Positions 33,562-40,848 are shown, counted from the stretch's first letter. The stretch: 64,000 bases of DNA from Streptomyces sp. R302 (GCF_012927245.1 NZ_JABBGE010000003.1:124001-188000), one strand, 5' to 3'. The notes: generated by a model from the letters alone, not told the origin. Program-made: numbers and translations.

Positions 33562-34482
33562 TCAGCGGGTGGTTCGGGGCGAGTGCCGGTGGGCGAGGGC
33601 TTCGTACGAGGCGGCGAGGGCGGGGGCCGCGGTCTCGTACGTACGCTGGGTGATGACGGTGAACAGGCAGTCCACGACCAGGAGTTGACTGGTACGGGAC
33701 GACATGGCGGCCGGCCGGAGCTCGCTCTCGCGGGCGGTGGAGGTGGTCAGCACGTGGTCGGCGTACTGGCTGACGGGGCCGTCGGGGCGGCCGGTGATCG
33801 CGACCGTGGTGGCGCCGTGCTCGAAGGCCACCCGGAGCGGTTCTATGACGTCGCCGGTGGAGCCGGAGTGGGAGATGGCGAGGGCGACGTCGCCGGGGCG
33901 GAGCTGCACGGCGTTGGTGACGGCGAGGTGCGGGTCGCCGTGGGCGTGGGCGATCAGCCCGATCCGCAGCAGCTTCTGTACGAGGTCCTGGGCGACGAGA
34001 CCGGAGGCGCCGACGCCGTACACGTCGATCCGGCGGGCGGTGGCGCAGGCGGCGGCGACGGCGCCGAGCTGCACGGTGTCGAGCGCGGCGGCGGTGTCGG
34101 CGAGGGTCTGCCGCTCGTCGTGGGCGAGCTTGGCGACGACGTCGGCGACGGGGTCGTCGACGGCGATGTCGGCGGTGACGGAGGGGGCCCGCCCCGACTG
34201 CTGCTGGGCGGCGAGCCCGGCGAGCGCGAGCCGCAGGTCGCGGTAGCCCGGGTAGCCGAGGATCCGCGCGGTGCGGACCACGGTGGCCTCGCTGGTGCCG
34301 GTCAGCTCGGCGAGACCGGTGACCGTGAGGGCGGCGCACCCGGCGGGGTCCCCGGCGACGGCCTCGGCGACCCGCTGCATGGAGCGGGTCATGGAAGGGG
34401 AGAGGGTCCGCACCTTGGCGGCGAGGGCGGCGGGGGCGGGAGGCGCCTCACCGCTGAAAGTTTCCTTCACATCATTGGTCAC
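33562..34482 (-). CDS. RpiR/MurR-family transcriptional regulator
   Basis: A 306-residue RpiR-type protein. The N-terminal HTH includes VTGLAELTGTSEATVVRTARILGYPGYRDLRLAL, and a SIS sugar-phosphate-binding domain follows (RRIDVYGVGASGLVAQDLVQKLLR ... ALAISHSGSTGDVIEPL). It probably senses MurNAc 6-phosphate and controls murQ and the PTS gene. The GTG at 34482 has no Shine-Dalgarno and may be leaderless. Two TGAAAG-N3-CTTTCA-type boxes cover the start, suggesting autoregulation. Confidence 0.88.
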   Translation of the reverse strand: MTNDVKETFSGEAPPAPAALAAKVRTLSPSMTRSMQRVAEAVAGDPAGCAALTVTGLAELTGTSEATVVRTARILGYPGYRDLRLALAGLAAQQQSGRAPSVTADIAVDDPVADVVAKLAHDERQTLADTAAALDTVQLGAVAAACATARRIDVYGVGASGLVAQDLVQKLLRIGLIAHAHGDPHLAVTNAVQLRPGDVALAISHSGSTGDVIEPLRVAFEHGATTVAITGRPDGPVSQYADHVLTTSTARESELRPAAMSSRTSQLLVVDCLFTVITQRTYETAAPALAASYEALAHRHSPRTTR

Positions 34483-34500
34483 ACTTGAAAGATACTTTCA
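34455..34500. promoter_or_regulatory. Two RpiR-type palindromic boxes at the regulator start
   Basis: TGAAAGATACTTTCA (34486-34500) is a perfect 6-3-6 palindrome just upstream of the GTG. TGAAAGTTTCCTTCA (34455-34469) is the same motif with one mismatch, inside the first codons. RpiR/MurR proteins often bind GAAA-type inverted repeats at their own promoter. Confidence 0.65.
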
Positions 34501-34595
34501 GCCCGTGCGGCGGGACAACCCCCCGCGCGTTCCCTCCGGGTCCCGGACGGGAAGGCCCTTGGTCCTTCCGGGGACGGCCGGGGGACAATGGCCCC

Positions 34596-34952
34596 ATGGA
34601 CGACATCGACCCCGTGGAGCAGGCGCTGCACGCCGCTCGCGCACTGGTGCTGGCCGACCTCGCGGCCCGTGACGTGGCCGCCGCCCAGGTCGTGTCGATG
34701 GTGGAGGACGCGGTGACGCACCGCCGGTGGTGGGTCGAGCAGTGGCCCGAGGGCGTCGAGTACGTCGCCGGCCTCGTCGCCCAGGACGTCCAGGACGCCC
34801 TCCTGGAGGCCTACGGCCGCTGGCCCCTCTGCCCCGTCTGCTCCTCCGGCGACCCCCACGCCCTCGACGTCGAACCGGAACTGGGCCCGGACCCCCACTG
34901 GGTCTGCGGCAAGCAGGGCGTGGTGGTGGCCCGGGTGGGCGGCCTGACGTGA
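34596..34952 (+). CDS. Hypothetical protein with CxxC pair
   Basis: A 118-residue soluble protein beginning MDDIDPVEQALHAARALVLADLAARDV. An amphipathic helical N-terminal half is followed by WPLCPVCSSGDPHALDVEPELG and WVCGKQGVVVARVG, where three cysteines could form a metal site. ATG at 34596 is the best start; longer in-frame starts lie in the promoter of the divergent rpiR gene. Not recognised as a named family. It is followed after 49 bp by the DUF4031 gene. Confidence 0.7.
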   Translation: MDDIDPVEQALHAARALVLADLAARDVAAAQVVSMVEDAVTHRRWWVEQWPEGVEYVAGLVAQDVQDALLEAYGRWPLCPVCSSGDPHALDVEPELGPDPHWVCGKQGVVVARVGGLT

Positions 34953-35001
34953 GGAGCGGCGCGGGCGGGGGTACGGCTCCGGCCGGTACGGGGCTCCGCC
35001 C

Positions 35002-35274
35002 ATGACCCTCTACATCGACCCCCCGACCTGGCCGGGCCACGGCCGCATGTGGTCCCACCTGATCAGCGACACCTCCTTCGAGGAACTCCACACCTTCGCC
35101 GCAGCCCTCGGCGCCCCCGCCCGAGGCTTCGACCGCGACCACTACGACATCCCCTCCGACTGGTACGAGAAGACGCTCGCCGCCGGCGCGATCCCGGTCG
35201 GCTCCAAGGAACTCCTCCGCCGCCTGACGAAAGCCGGTCTACGGCGTCCGAAGGGGCGCCCGGCGGAGGGGTAG
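35002..35274 (+). CDS. DUF4031 domain protein
   Basis: A 90-residue protein matching DUF4031: TLYIDPPTWPGHGRMWSHLISDTS, AAALGAPARGFDRDHYDIPS and the basic C-terminus LLRRLTKAGLRRPKGRP. Proteins of this family are small and widespread in actinobacteria with no assigned function. The C-terminal sequence RRPKGRPAE recurs as a remnant at 35770-35826. Confidence 0.85.
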   Translation: MTLYIDPPTWPGHGRMWSHLISDTSFEELHTFAAALGAPARGFDRDHYDIPSDWYEKTLAAGAIPVGSKELLRRLTKAGLRRPKGRPAEG

Positions 35275-35305
35275 GGGCGAGGGGCTGCCGCGTAGGCCTT
35301 GAGGT

Positions 35306-35487
35306 TCAAGGTCGCCAGCGGGAGATCGGCCTGCCCCGGTCACGGACCTCGGCCCACCTGGTGAGTTCGCCGTAGGTGACGAAGGGGATCAGCGAGCGGC
35401 GGCCGAACAGCCGGTTTCCAGCGGGCCGGTGAGTGTGCCCTTGTGGAGACGGGAAGCGACATCGGTGTCGAGGACGACGGGTTGCAT
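35306..35487 (-). pseudogene. Broken PIN-domain (VapC-like) toxin
   Basis: From the ATG at 35487 the frame reads MQPVVLDTDVASRLHKGTLTGPLE, the start of a PIN nuclease with its first catalytic Asp. It then runs to an early stop. The continuation of the PIN fold (RLFGRRSLIPFVTYGELTRWAEVRDRG, with the catalytic Glu) is in a different frame and ends after RPISRWRP at 35306. A frameshift and loss of the C-terminal half are therefore both visible. It lies directly downstream of the antitoxin-like gene, as in VapBC pairs. Confidence 0.75.
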
Positions 35488-35496
35488 CGCGGCAGC

Positions 35497-35694
35497 TCAG
35501 ACGAGGTCGCGGTGGCGCTCGGCGTAGGTGAAGGAGATGAACTCCTCCACCTCCTCGTTGGACGCGAAAGTGTCGGCCTTCAGGTCGTCCAGGGCCCGGA
35601 TCGGCTGCACGTTCTTGGCCGCGAGGAGCTCCTCCACCGAGACCCTCGGCCGCGGGGCCGGATGGATCGGGTACTCGATCTCCGCTGCGCTCAT
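35497..35694 (-). CDS. Antitoxin-like protein, partner of the broken PIN toxin
   Basis: A 65-residue acidic protein, MSAAEIEYPIHPAPRPRVSVEELLAAKNVQPIRALDDLKAD, ending in a helical tail EVEEFISFTYAERHRDLV of the kind that wraps VapC toxins. ATG at 35694 is chosen; a longer frame to 35742 is open. The toxin downstream is a pseudogene, so this is an orphan antitoxin. Confidence 0.7.
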   Translation of the reverse strand: MSAAEIEYPIHPAPRPRVSVEELLAAKNVQPIRALDDLKADTFASNEEVEEFISFTYAERHRDLV

Positions 35695-35769
35695 CGGCCG
35701 ACCCTCCCGTTCGTCGCGCTCCCCGCGTATGGGACTCCGCAATCCAGTCTGGCACGCGGCTGCTGCGCT

Positions 35770-35826
35770 TGTCCCGGTGCTGTTCCGGTGCCTCCGCCGA
35801 CCGAAAGGCCGCCCGGCGGAGGCGTA
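35770..35826 (+). pseudogene. C-terminal remnant of a second DUF4031 gene
   Basis: In frame, the sequence reads ALVPVLFRCLRRPKGRPAEA and then stops. It matches the last residues of the DUF4031 protein at 35002-35274 (LRRPKGRPAEG). The DNA differs mainly at synonymous third positions, so it is a diverged gene remnant and not a recent copy. The toxin-antitoxin pair sits between the intact gene and this remnant. Confidence 0.6.
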
Positions 35827-35842
35827 GCGGAATGCTCCCGCC

Positions 35843-36046
35843 CTACGACGGGTGACCCTTGCCTCGTTGGAGAAGGCCGAGTACGTCGGGCAGCGGCGGA
35901 AAGTGCGGCGCGCACTCCGGGCACGCGTACACGTTCCACCCGGGCCCGGAACTCTGATGCACCTCGGCCACGGTCACGGGCGCGTCGGTGACCTGATGAC
36001 ACCGCACGCACATCCGTACAGGCTTCCGGCCGGACGCCTCGCTCAC
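35843..36046 (-). CDS. Small cysteine-rich hypothetical protein, 67 residues
   Basis: GTG at 36046 overlaps the preceding stop (GTGA). The protein has CVRCHQVTDAPVTVAEVHQSSGPGWNVYACPEC, a four-cysteine zinc-ribbon pattern, then a short hydrophobic helix PLPDVLGLLQRG. Many Streptomyces accessory regions carry such a pair next to GntR/XRE regulators. Function unknown. Confidence 0.7.
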   Translation of the reverse strand: MSEASGRKPVRMCVRCHQVTDAPVTVAEVHQSSGPGWNVYACPECAPHFPPLPDVLGLLQRGKGHPS

Positions 36047-36393
36047 CACGCCGCCACCCCCACCGCGTGCACATCCCGCGTATCCAGGTCGACCCCGAAA
36101 TCCGTCGCCAGTACGAGACTGACCCGCCGCCAGAGCTGCCGAGCGGCCCGCTCCTCCTGCCGCTCCTGCCGCTCGTAAGCGAGCAGGTAGGGGCGGACGA
36201 GGGCGGTCCCCTCCCCGTCGAGCGTGTCCATGAGCCCGTACGGGGACCGGGGCCGTACGGTCGGGCTCCGTACCAGCGCCTGCTGGACAGGAGCCGGGGC
36301 GTTGGGCGGGGCGCAGACCCGCCGTCGGGAACCGGGCGGCCTGAACGCCTTCAGCAGCAGGCGCAACAAGGCATGGATAATGCTCACCGTCAT
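36043..36393 (-). CDS. Hypothetical protein, 116 residues
   Basis: ATG at 36393 is preceded by TGGAGG. The protein begins with a hydrophobic helix (VSIIHALLRLLLKAF), then a basic Pro/Arg-rich stretch, DTLDGEGTALVRPYLLAYERQERQEERAARQ (amphipathic helix) and a C-terminal LVLATDFGVDLDTRDVHAVG. It is coupled to the cysteine-rich gene at 35843. It is divergent from the GntR regulator and so may be its target. Family not recognised. Confidence 0.7.
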   Translation of the reverse strand: MTVSIIHALLRLLLKAFRPPGSRRRVCAPPNAPAPVQQALVRSPTVRPRSPYGLMDTLDGEGTALVRPYLLAYERQERQEERAARQLWRRVSLVLATDFGVDLDTRDVHAVGVAAW

Positions 36394-36461
36394 CAACCTC
36401 CACAGGGTTGGTGGTCGCGCCCCCGGGCCGCTCCAACGGCCGCGGGGGCACCTTTGTGATG

Positions 36462-36471
36462 TACCGCGGTA
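36462..36471. promoter_or_regulatory. Candidate GntR operator
   Basis: TACCGCGGTA is a perfect 10-bp palindrome between the divergent genes at 36393 and 36542. Two related half-site runs, CGGTGCACC and CGGTACACC, follow before the GntR start. Confidence 0.4.
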
Positions 36472-36541
36472 GACCATGGCGGCCTTCGGTGCACCATGTG
36501 CTGGCGATGTGGAACTCGGTACACCGCGCGAAGCTGGAGGC

Positions 36542-36802
36542 ATGGCCGAGTACGAGTGGCAGCGCATCGCACGCACCATCGAGGAAGAGATCCGGTCAGG
36601 CCGCGTCCCACCCGGCGGCGCCCTGCCCGGCATCGTGCGCCTCGCCGAAGCGCACGGCGTCGCGGACAGGACCATCGGACGCGCCCTGCGGGACCTGCGC
36701 GAGCGCGGACTGATCGAGACGCTTCCGCATAAGGGCTCGTACGCGTCCGACCCGCTGCCGTCGGCCGACGAGCCCGGGGCCGGCGAGTCCGCCGCTGACT
36801 GA
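36542..36802 (+). CDS. GntR-family winged-helix regulator (DNA-binding domain only)
   Basis: An 86-residue protein consisting of a GntR winged helix: YEWQRIARTIEEEIRSGRVPPGGALPGIVRLAEAHGVADRTIGRALRDLRERGLIETLPHKGSYAS. It lacks the usual effector-binding domain, as in many short GntR proteins of Streptomyces integrative elements and accessory loci. ATG at 36542 follows GCTGGAGGC. Its last bases overlap the DUF6879 pseudogene, with which it was probably coupled. Confidence 0.85.
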   Translation: MAEYEWQRIARTIEEEIRSGRVPPGGALPGIVRLAEAHGVADRTIGRALRDLRERGLIETLPHKGSYASDPLPSADEPGAGESAAD

Positions 36803-37426
36803 CCGCACCCTTGGGGACCTGTTCGACGGCATCCGGCGGGAGGCATTCCGGCCGGAGGCGCTGGACGACTACAACCGCTCCGGCAACATGGACGCCTACC
36901 GGCGGTTCCTCGACGGCGAGACGGTGCCGGACGACTACAACGCCGACCGGCTCGACGAGGTCGGGGCGTGGACCCGGTCGGGGCGCGGGGTCTACCGCGT
37001 CCACGTCCTCCGCCGCCCTCTCACCCTGGCTTTGTTCACGGGTGTTTCTCGTGAACATCCACGAGCCTCAAGATCGCCAACTGTTGCTCAAACCGGCAGA
37101 CAAACGCTGCTGCTTGAAGTGAACCAAGCCACCTCACCCCGTACCTGAGGTTCGAACTCGGCTGGGGGTACGTCGCGAACGCGACGGCTGGGTAGGAGTT
37201 CTTCATCCTCGACGTCACGGATCGGAGCAACCCCCTGGAGAACACGGGGCACTTCTGGCTCTTCGACTCCGCGACGGCTGTGCCCCTGTGCTACACGGAC
37301 GACGGCGGGTTCGCCGGCGCCGAGGTGCTGGCGGACGATCACGGCCCCACGTACACCGGGCACAGGGACACGGCCTTGGCGCACGCCGTACCGTTCGCTG
37401 ACTGGTGGGCCGAGCACGCCGAGTGA
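36795..37426 (+). pseudogene. DUF6879-family gene disrupted by a MITE and a TAG stop
   Basis: The 5' part reads RTLGDLFDGIRREAFRPEALDDYNRSG to VYRVHVLRRPLT. After a 113-bp insertion (MITE plus target duplication) the frame resumes as PYLRFELGWGYVANATAG. A TAG at 37193-37195 follows, then EFFILDVTDRSN to ADWWAEHAE and the stop. Removing 113 bp restores one frame of about 172 residues, matching the intact homologue at 37782-38312. The TAG is a second lesion. The start codon is unclear; the frame opens next to the GntR stop. Confidence 0.85.
37027..37131. mobile_element. 105-bp MITE with 13-bp terminal inverted repeats
   Basis: Ends TGGCTTTGTTCAC (37027-37039) and GTGAACCAAGCCA (37119-37131) are inverted repeats with 12 of 13 matches. 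It is flanked by an 8-bp target duplication, TCTCACCC (37019-37026) and CCTCACCC (37132-37139), with one base changed. A second internal copy of the end motif makes the hairpin GTTCACG/CGTGAAC (37034-37040 and 37050-37056). There is no coding capacity. Its excision restores the host reading frame. The parent transposon family is not identified. Confidence 0.85.
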
Positions 37427-37576
37427 ACCGGCTCGGGACTTGGGGCCTCCTGGAGTACGTCGGTGCGTGAGCGTCGCGCCGCGCGGCCTTTCCCGTTGTG
37501 GAAAGCCGGATCGCTTGACCGTGATCACCACCGGCCGGAACCATGAACGGGCAACCCGACAACAGAGGGGGAAGAC

Positions 37577-37795
37577 GTGACTGCCGAACCGCTGGTCAAG
37601 CTTTCCGGTGACCCGGACTGCAAGAACGGGACGTGCCCGACTCTGTGGGCGAGGACGGAGACCGGCGACTATGTCGTGCAGGGCTATGTGATCACTGATT
37701 CGGCCGAACTGGCACAACTCGGCCTGCCAGCGGGGGAATCCGCCGTGCGCGTCCCCGCCGCCGTCCTGGAGGAGTACTTCCGTGCCCGTGCCTGA
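37577..37795 (+). CDS. Small conserved protein of DUF6879/XRE cassette
   Basis: A 72-residue protein from a GTG preceded by GAGGGGGAA. It contains DCKNGTCPTLWARTETGDYVVQGYVI and ends ESAVRVPAAVLEEYFRARA. Small proteins of this kind regularly precede DUF6879 and Scr1-type XRE genes in Streptomyces. Its end overlaps the next gene by 14 bp, so the three genes form an operon. Function unknown. Confidence 0.75.
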   Translation: MTAEPLVKLSGDPDCKNGTCPTLWARTETGDYVVQGYVITDSAELAQLGLPAGESAVRVPAAVLEEYFRARA

Positions 37796-38312
37796 TCTCC
37801 TGACCGGTGAGGAGTTCGGCAGGCTCTTCGACAGCTTCGAACGCACCGCGTTCCGGCTCGAAACGCTCGACACGTATGACGTGGCCGAGGAGCAGGAAGA
37901 GATCGCCCGCTTCCTCGCGGGGGAGTACATGGGGCCCGAGTGGGACGACAACCCGTGGGTGCGGTCCATGACCGGCAAGGGCAAGCGAGTGTCCCGCGTG
38001 CACGTGCTCACGTCTCCCTGGACGGATTACCTGCGCTACGAGCTCGCCGCCTACCCGGGCAACATCAAGGCTGGTGAGTCCATCGGAATCATCGACCGTG
38101 CCGAGCAGTCGGCGGATGGTCTGCCGGATCACGACTTCTGGCTGTTCGACGACCGTGACGTGTACCGGATGCACTACACCCCGGAAGGGGCGTTCGTAGG
38201 CGGTGAGCTTCTGCCCGCCGACCGACTCCCGGAGTACCAGGGCCACCGCGACCGAGCGCTGGCCGCCGCCGTCCCGTTCGCGGACTACTGGGAGCGGCAC
38301 ACCCGGCGTTGA
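37782..38312 (+). CDS. DUF6879 family protein
   Basis: A 176-residue protein, the intact homologue of the pseudogene at 36795. Conserved blocks are GEEFGRLFDSFERTAFRLETLDTY, RVSRVHVLTSPWTDYLRYELAAY, DHDFWLFDDRDVYRMHYTPEG and the end AAAVPFADYWERHTRR. The family occurs beside XRE regulators with a DUF5753 domain. A toxin-like or signalling role has been suggested for such pairs but is not established. GTG at 37782 is used; the stop overlaps the regulator start (TTGA). Confidence 0.85.
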   Translation: MPVPDLLTGEEFGRLFDSFERTAFRLETLDTYDVAEEQEEIARFLAGEYMGPEWDDNPWVRSMTGKGKRVSRVHVLTSPWTDYLRYELAAYPGNIKAGESIGIIDRAEQSADGLPDHDFWLFDDRDVYRMHYTPEGAFVGGELLPADRLPEYQGHRDRALAAAVPFADYWERHTRR

Positions 38313-39142
38313 GTCCCCAGTCTGTCGGACGAGCCCTACGGGCACTGCGGGAGTCATCCGGTCTCACCGGTGACGCCGTGGCCCGTCGGGCTTCCATGTC
38401 CGCCGGGAAGCTCTCGAAGATCGAGAACGAGAAGGTTCGGCCGTCGGTCCAGGACGTGGACCTGATCCTCACAGCGCTCGGCGTCTCCGACGCGGTGAAG
38501 AGCGAGTTCCTGACCGCCGCTCGTGCGGAGGCCACCGAGGCCACGGCATGGCGCCTACTGCGTCGTATGGGGCCGTGGAAGCACCAGAACACCATCAAAG
38601 CCATCGAGGCGAGCACCGAGACGCTCCGGCTGTTTCAAGGGCAGCTCATCCCGGGACTGCTCCAGACCCCGGAGTACATGAACGCGGTGTTCAGCCTGCC
38701 GCCGGCGCTGCCGGAGGAGACCCGCGGCCGCACGGTCGCGGCACGCATCGAGCGACAGGCCGTGCTGCACGAGCCCGGTCGCGCGTTTCGTTTCCTGATC
38801 TGCGAGCACGTCCTGCGGTGGCTGATCAGCGAGCCCACGATCCTGGCGTTGCAACTGGACCGGCTCGTCTCCGTGTCCCGACTTCCCAACGTCTCCATGG
38901 GACTTGTTCCGGCAGGCGCTCGCATGCCCGACTTCCCCATGACCTGTTTCAGCCTGCACGACGATCGGCTGGTCATCGTGGAGACGTTCCACTCGGAGAT
39001 CACCACCACCGATCCGAAGGACGTGCAGCTCTACTCGGAGACCTTCGATCGATTCGCAGCCGTCGCCCTCTACGGCGACCCCATGCGGGCCCTGGTCGAA
39101 CGTGTCCGGGACGAACTCTTGCGGCAACAGGAAAGCCTCTAG
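38309..39142 (+). CDS. XRE regulator with Scr1/DUF5753 domain
   Basis: A 277-residue protein. The N-terminal XRE helix-turn-helix is VGRALRALRESSGLTGDAVARRASMSAGKLSKIENEKVRP. The C-terminal DUF5753 region (TLRLFQGQLIPGLLQTPEYMNAVF ... RFLICEHVLRWLISEP ... VSRLPNVSMGLVPAGARMPDFPMTCFSLHDDRLVIVETFH) is typical of the large Streptomyces Scr1 family. The TTG start overlaps the DUF6879 stop. Such regulators often control the adjacent small gene. Confidence 0.88.
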   Translation: MSPQSVGRALRALRESSGLTGDAVARRASMSAGKLSKIENEKVRPSVQDVDLILTALGVSDAVKSEFLTAARAEATEATAWRLLRRMGPWKHQNTIKAIEASTETLRLFQGQLIPGLLQTPEYMNAVFSLPPALPEETRGRTVAARIERQAVLHEPGRAFRFLICEHVLRWLISEPTILALQLDRLVSVSRLPNVSMGLVPAGARMPDFPMTCFSLHDDRLVIVETFHSEITTTDPKDVQLYSETFDRFAAVALYGDPMRALVERVRDELLRQQESL

Positions 39143-39175
39143 ATCGACGTCGTCCCGGCGACGAATCTGGACGGC

Positions 39176-39364
39176 ATGGCAACCATCAGCATCACGGACG
39201 AGTACGGCACCCACGCCCCGTCGGGGCACACGTGCCGGCGGTGCGAGCGGCCGATCCGGCCGGACGAGCGGGTGCGGCGCGAGTTCGTGTCCGGGACGGA
39301 CCCCGGGGTCCGTACGAACGTCGCCTACCAGCACACGGGCGCCACGTGCCCGCGGCCGTCGTGA
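39176..39364 (+). CDS. Small cysteine-containing hypothetical protein, 62 residues
   Basis: ATG at 39176. The protein has CRRCERPIRPDERVRREFVSG and a late Cys in HTGATCPRP, which may bind zinc. No strong ribosome site is visible. Its stop overlaps the next start (GTGA), supporting a real coupled series that runs to 42121. Confidence 0.6.
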   Translation: MATISITDEYGTHAPSGHTCRRCERPIRPDERVRREFVSGTDPGVRTNVAYQHTGATCPRPS

Positions 39365-39561
39365 TCGGCCCCGAGGACGTCGGGCGGCTCGTCCGGGACG
39401 CGTACGGACGCGTCGGCGTCCTCCGGGACGTGATCCCCGACCACGAGGACCCGGCCGTCATGCCCTCCGAACGCCGGATCCGTCGCACGGCGTTCCTGGC
39501 GCCGGAGAAGGGCGGCAGGGAGTGGCAGGCGCCTCCGGACACGCTCACCACCCGTCTGTAG
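39361..39561 (+). CDS. Small hypothetical protein, 66 residues
   Basis: GTG start in a GTGA overlap with the preceding gene. It begins VIGPEDVGRLVRDAYGRVGVLRDVIPDHEDPA and ends EWQAPPDTLTTRL. The sequence resembles short proteins found in Streptomyces accessory operons but I cannot name a family. Confidence 0.6.
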   Translation: MIGPEDVGRLVRDAYGRVGVLRDVIPDHEDPAVMPSERRIRRTAFLAPEKGGREWQAPPDTLTTRL

Positions 39562-39746
39562 GCGCGATCACCACACACGACTGCGGCCGCTGCGGACGCA
39601 GGACCCTCGGGGTGAACGGCCGGTACGCCTGCACCCGGTGCGGCTACGCCAACCCGTCGAGCGAGGGCACGGCCCCACTCCCCACACCCTCGCTCTGCGC
39701 GGCACCCACGAGACCACGGAACCCCGTCGGAAGGAGCACCACATGA
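39522..39746 (+). CDS. Possible small zinc-ribbon protein
   Basis: The frame contains DCGRCGRRTLGVNGRYACTRCGY, a clear C4 zinc ribbon, and its stop overlaps the next ATG (ATGA). The start is uncertain: GTG at 39522 overlaps the preceding gene by 40 bp, and no other good start is visible upstream of the ribbon. Confidence 0.5.
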   Translation: MAGASGHAHHPSVGAITTHDCGRCGRRTLGVNGRYACTRCGYANPSSEGTAPLPTPSLCAAPTRPRNPVGRSTT

Positions 39747-40153
39747 GGGACACCAAGAGGCCCACCATGATCGAGCGCCGCGAACTCGGCCGGTTTCTGG
39801 CGGTCGCCGGGCGGCGGTTCGCGCGCGGAGAGGGGGCCGCCGAGATGTTCTCGCGGGCCGTGGACGCCGTGTGGCACCGGATGCTCGCCACCCCGGAGTA
39901 CGCGGACTTCTGTACCGGGCACGCCGGGGCGGTCCTCGGGCACCGGGAGGTGAAGGGCGGAGGGCCGATCGGCTGGGTGGCGGCGTACGAGGAGGCGTAC
40001 GGCCCGCTGCCGGAGATCTGGTTCACCGACGAGGAGGGGCGCCTGGACGACGCGGCGCTGGCCCGCTATCGGGAGACCGGCCGGGTCGTGGCCGAGTGGG
40101 ACTGCACCCCGACCACCGGGGACGGCGACGACGCCGTGCCCGGCGGCCGGTGA
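39743..40153 (+). CDS. Hypothetical protein, 136 residues
   Basis: ATG at 39743 with AAGGAG well spaced. Helical N-terminus (MIERRELGRFLAVAGRRFARGEGAAEMFSRAVDAVWHRML) followed by EYADFCTGHAGAVLGH and an acidic end. Coupled to both neighbours by 4-base overlaps. The family is not recognised. Confidence 0.7.
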   Translation: MRDTKRPTMIERRELGRFLAVAGRRFARGEGAAEMFSRAVDAVWHRMLATPEYADFCTGHAGAVLGHREVKGGGPIGWVAAYEEAYGPLPEIWFTDEEGRLDDAALARYRETGRVVAEWDCTPTTGDGDDAVPGGR

Positions 40154-40848
40154 CCCTCGCGCGCGTCGGCGGAGCGTCCCGGCCGACCGCCGGGGCGCTC
40201 CACCTCGTCGAGGCCGGCGCCGTCCGGCCGTGGTCCGTGGACGTCTCCGGGTACGTGCGGCGGATGACGGCGCACTGTCCGTATCTGGCCCCCTCGGTGG
40301 ATCGAGGGCTGACCACGTGGACCGTTTACCGAGTCGACGGTGACGCGGGCGCGGTGGAGGCGGAGCTGTTCCACGCCGGGGTCGGGGCCGCCGAGCGGTT
40401 ACGGTCCCTGATCCGTCAGCCCCAGGGGGCTTTGCGGTGCGAGAACGTCGTGCTCCTGGGAGAGGTGCCCGGGACGGGGCACCGCGACCTGCTGGCATGG
40501 CCGCACTGGGCCCTCAAGAACCTGTACGGCCCGGTCGGGATCATGGTCGGCAAGTTCCACGAGGGTGAGGAGGAGACATCGCGGGCAGGCGATCGTCTGC
40601 CGGTTGCTCCGGCCTCGTTCCTTCCCGTGCGGGCAGCCGTCCGGCGGCGTGATCCCCGGCTTCTCCGCTCGACTCCCGATCTGGCCGCCGCACTTGCCGT
40701 GGCCGACGACGACGGCCGTGATGTCTTCGAGGGCATCCCCTACGACTGGCAGGAGATCCGTACGTGGACGAAGCGATTCCTCCCCCGGACGAAGCGGTGC
40801 ACTGCCTCAAGGGCCTTCTCGGCGAACCCCTTCGAACGCGGCTCCTGA
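40150..40848 (+). CDS. DUF6875-like protein
   Basis: About 232 residues from the GTG in a GTGA overlap. The segment WPHWALKNLYGPVGIMVGKFHEGEE, then PASFLPVRAAVRRRDPRLLRSTPDLAAALAVADDDGRDVF, looks like the DUF6875 family, though I assign this from memory. The natural end of such proteins would be near DWQEIRTW. Here the frame continues for 26 residues into the next gene, an 85-bp overlap, perhaps because an earlier stop was lost. Confidence 0.65.
   Translation: MTLARVGGASRPTAGALHLVEAGAVRPWSVDVSGYVRRMTAHCPYLAPSVDRGLTTWTVYRVDGDAGAVEAELFHAGVGAAERLRSLIRQPQGALRCENVVLLGEVPGTGHRDLLAWPHWALKNLYGPVGIMVGKFHEGEEETSRAGDRLPVAPASFLPVRAAVRRRDPRLLRSTPDLAAALAVADDDGRDVFEGIPYDWQEIRTWTKRFLPRTKRCTASRAFSANPFERGS

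Noticed and set aside
31511..33688. 725-residue plus-strand frame across the mur cluster
   Set aside because: Antisense to the PTS gene and murQ; both of those have full family signatures.
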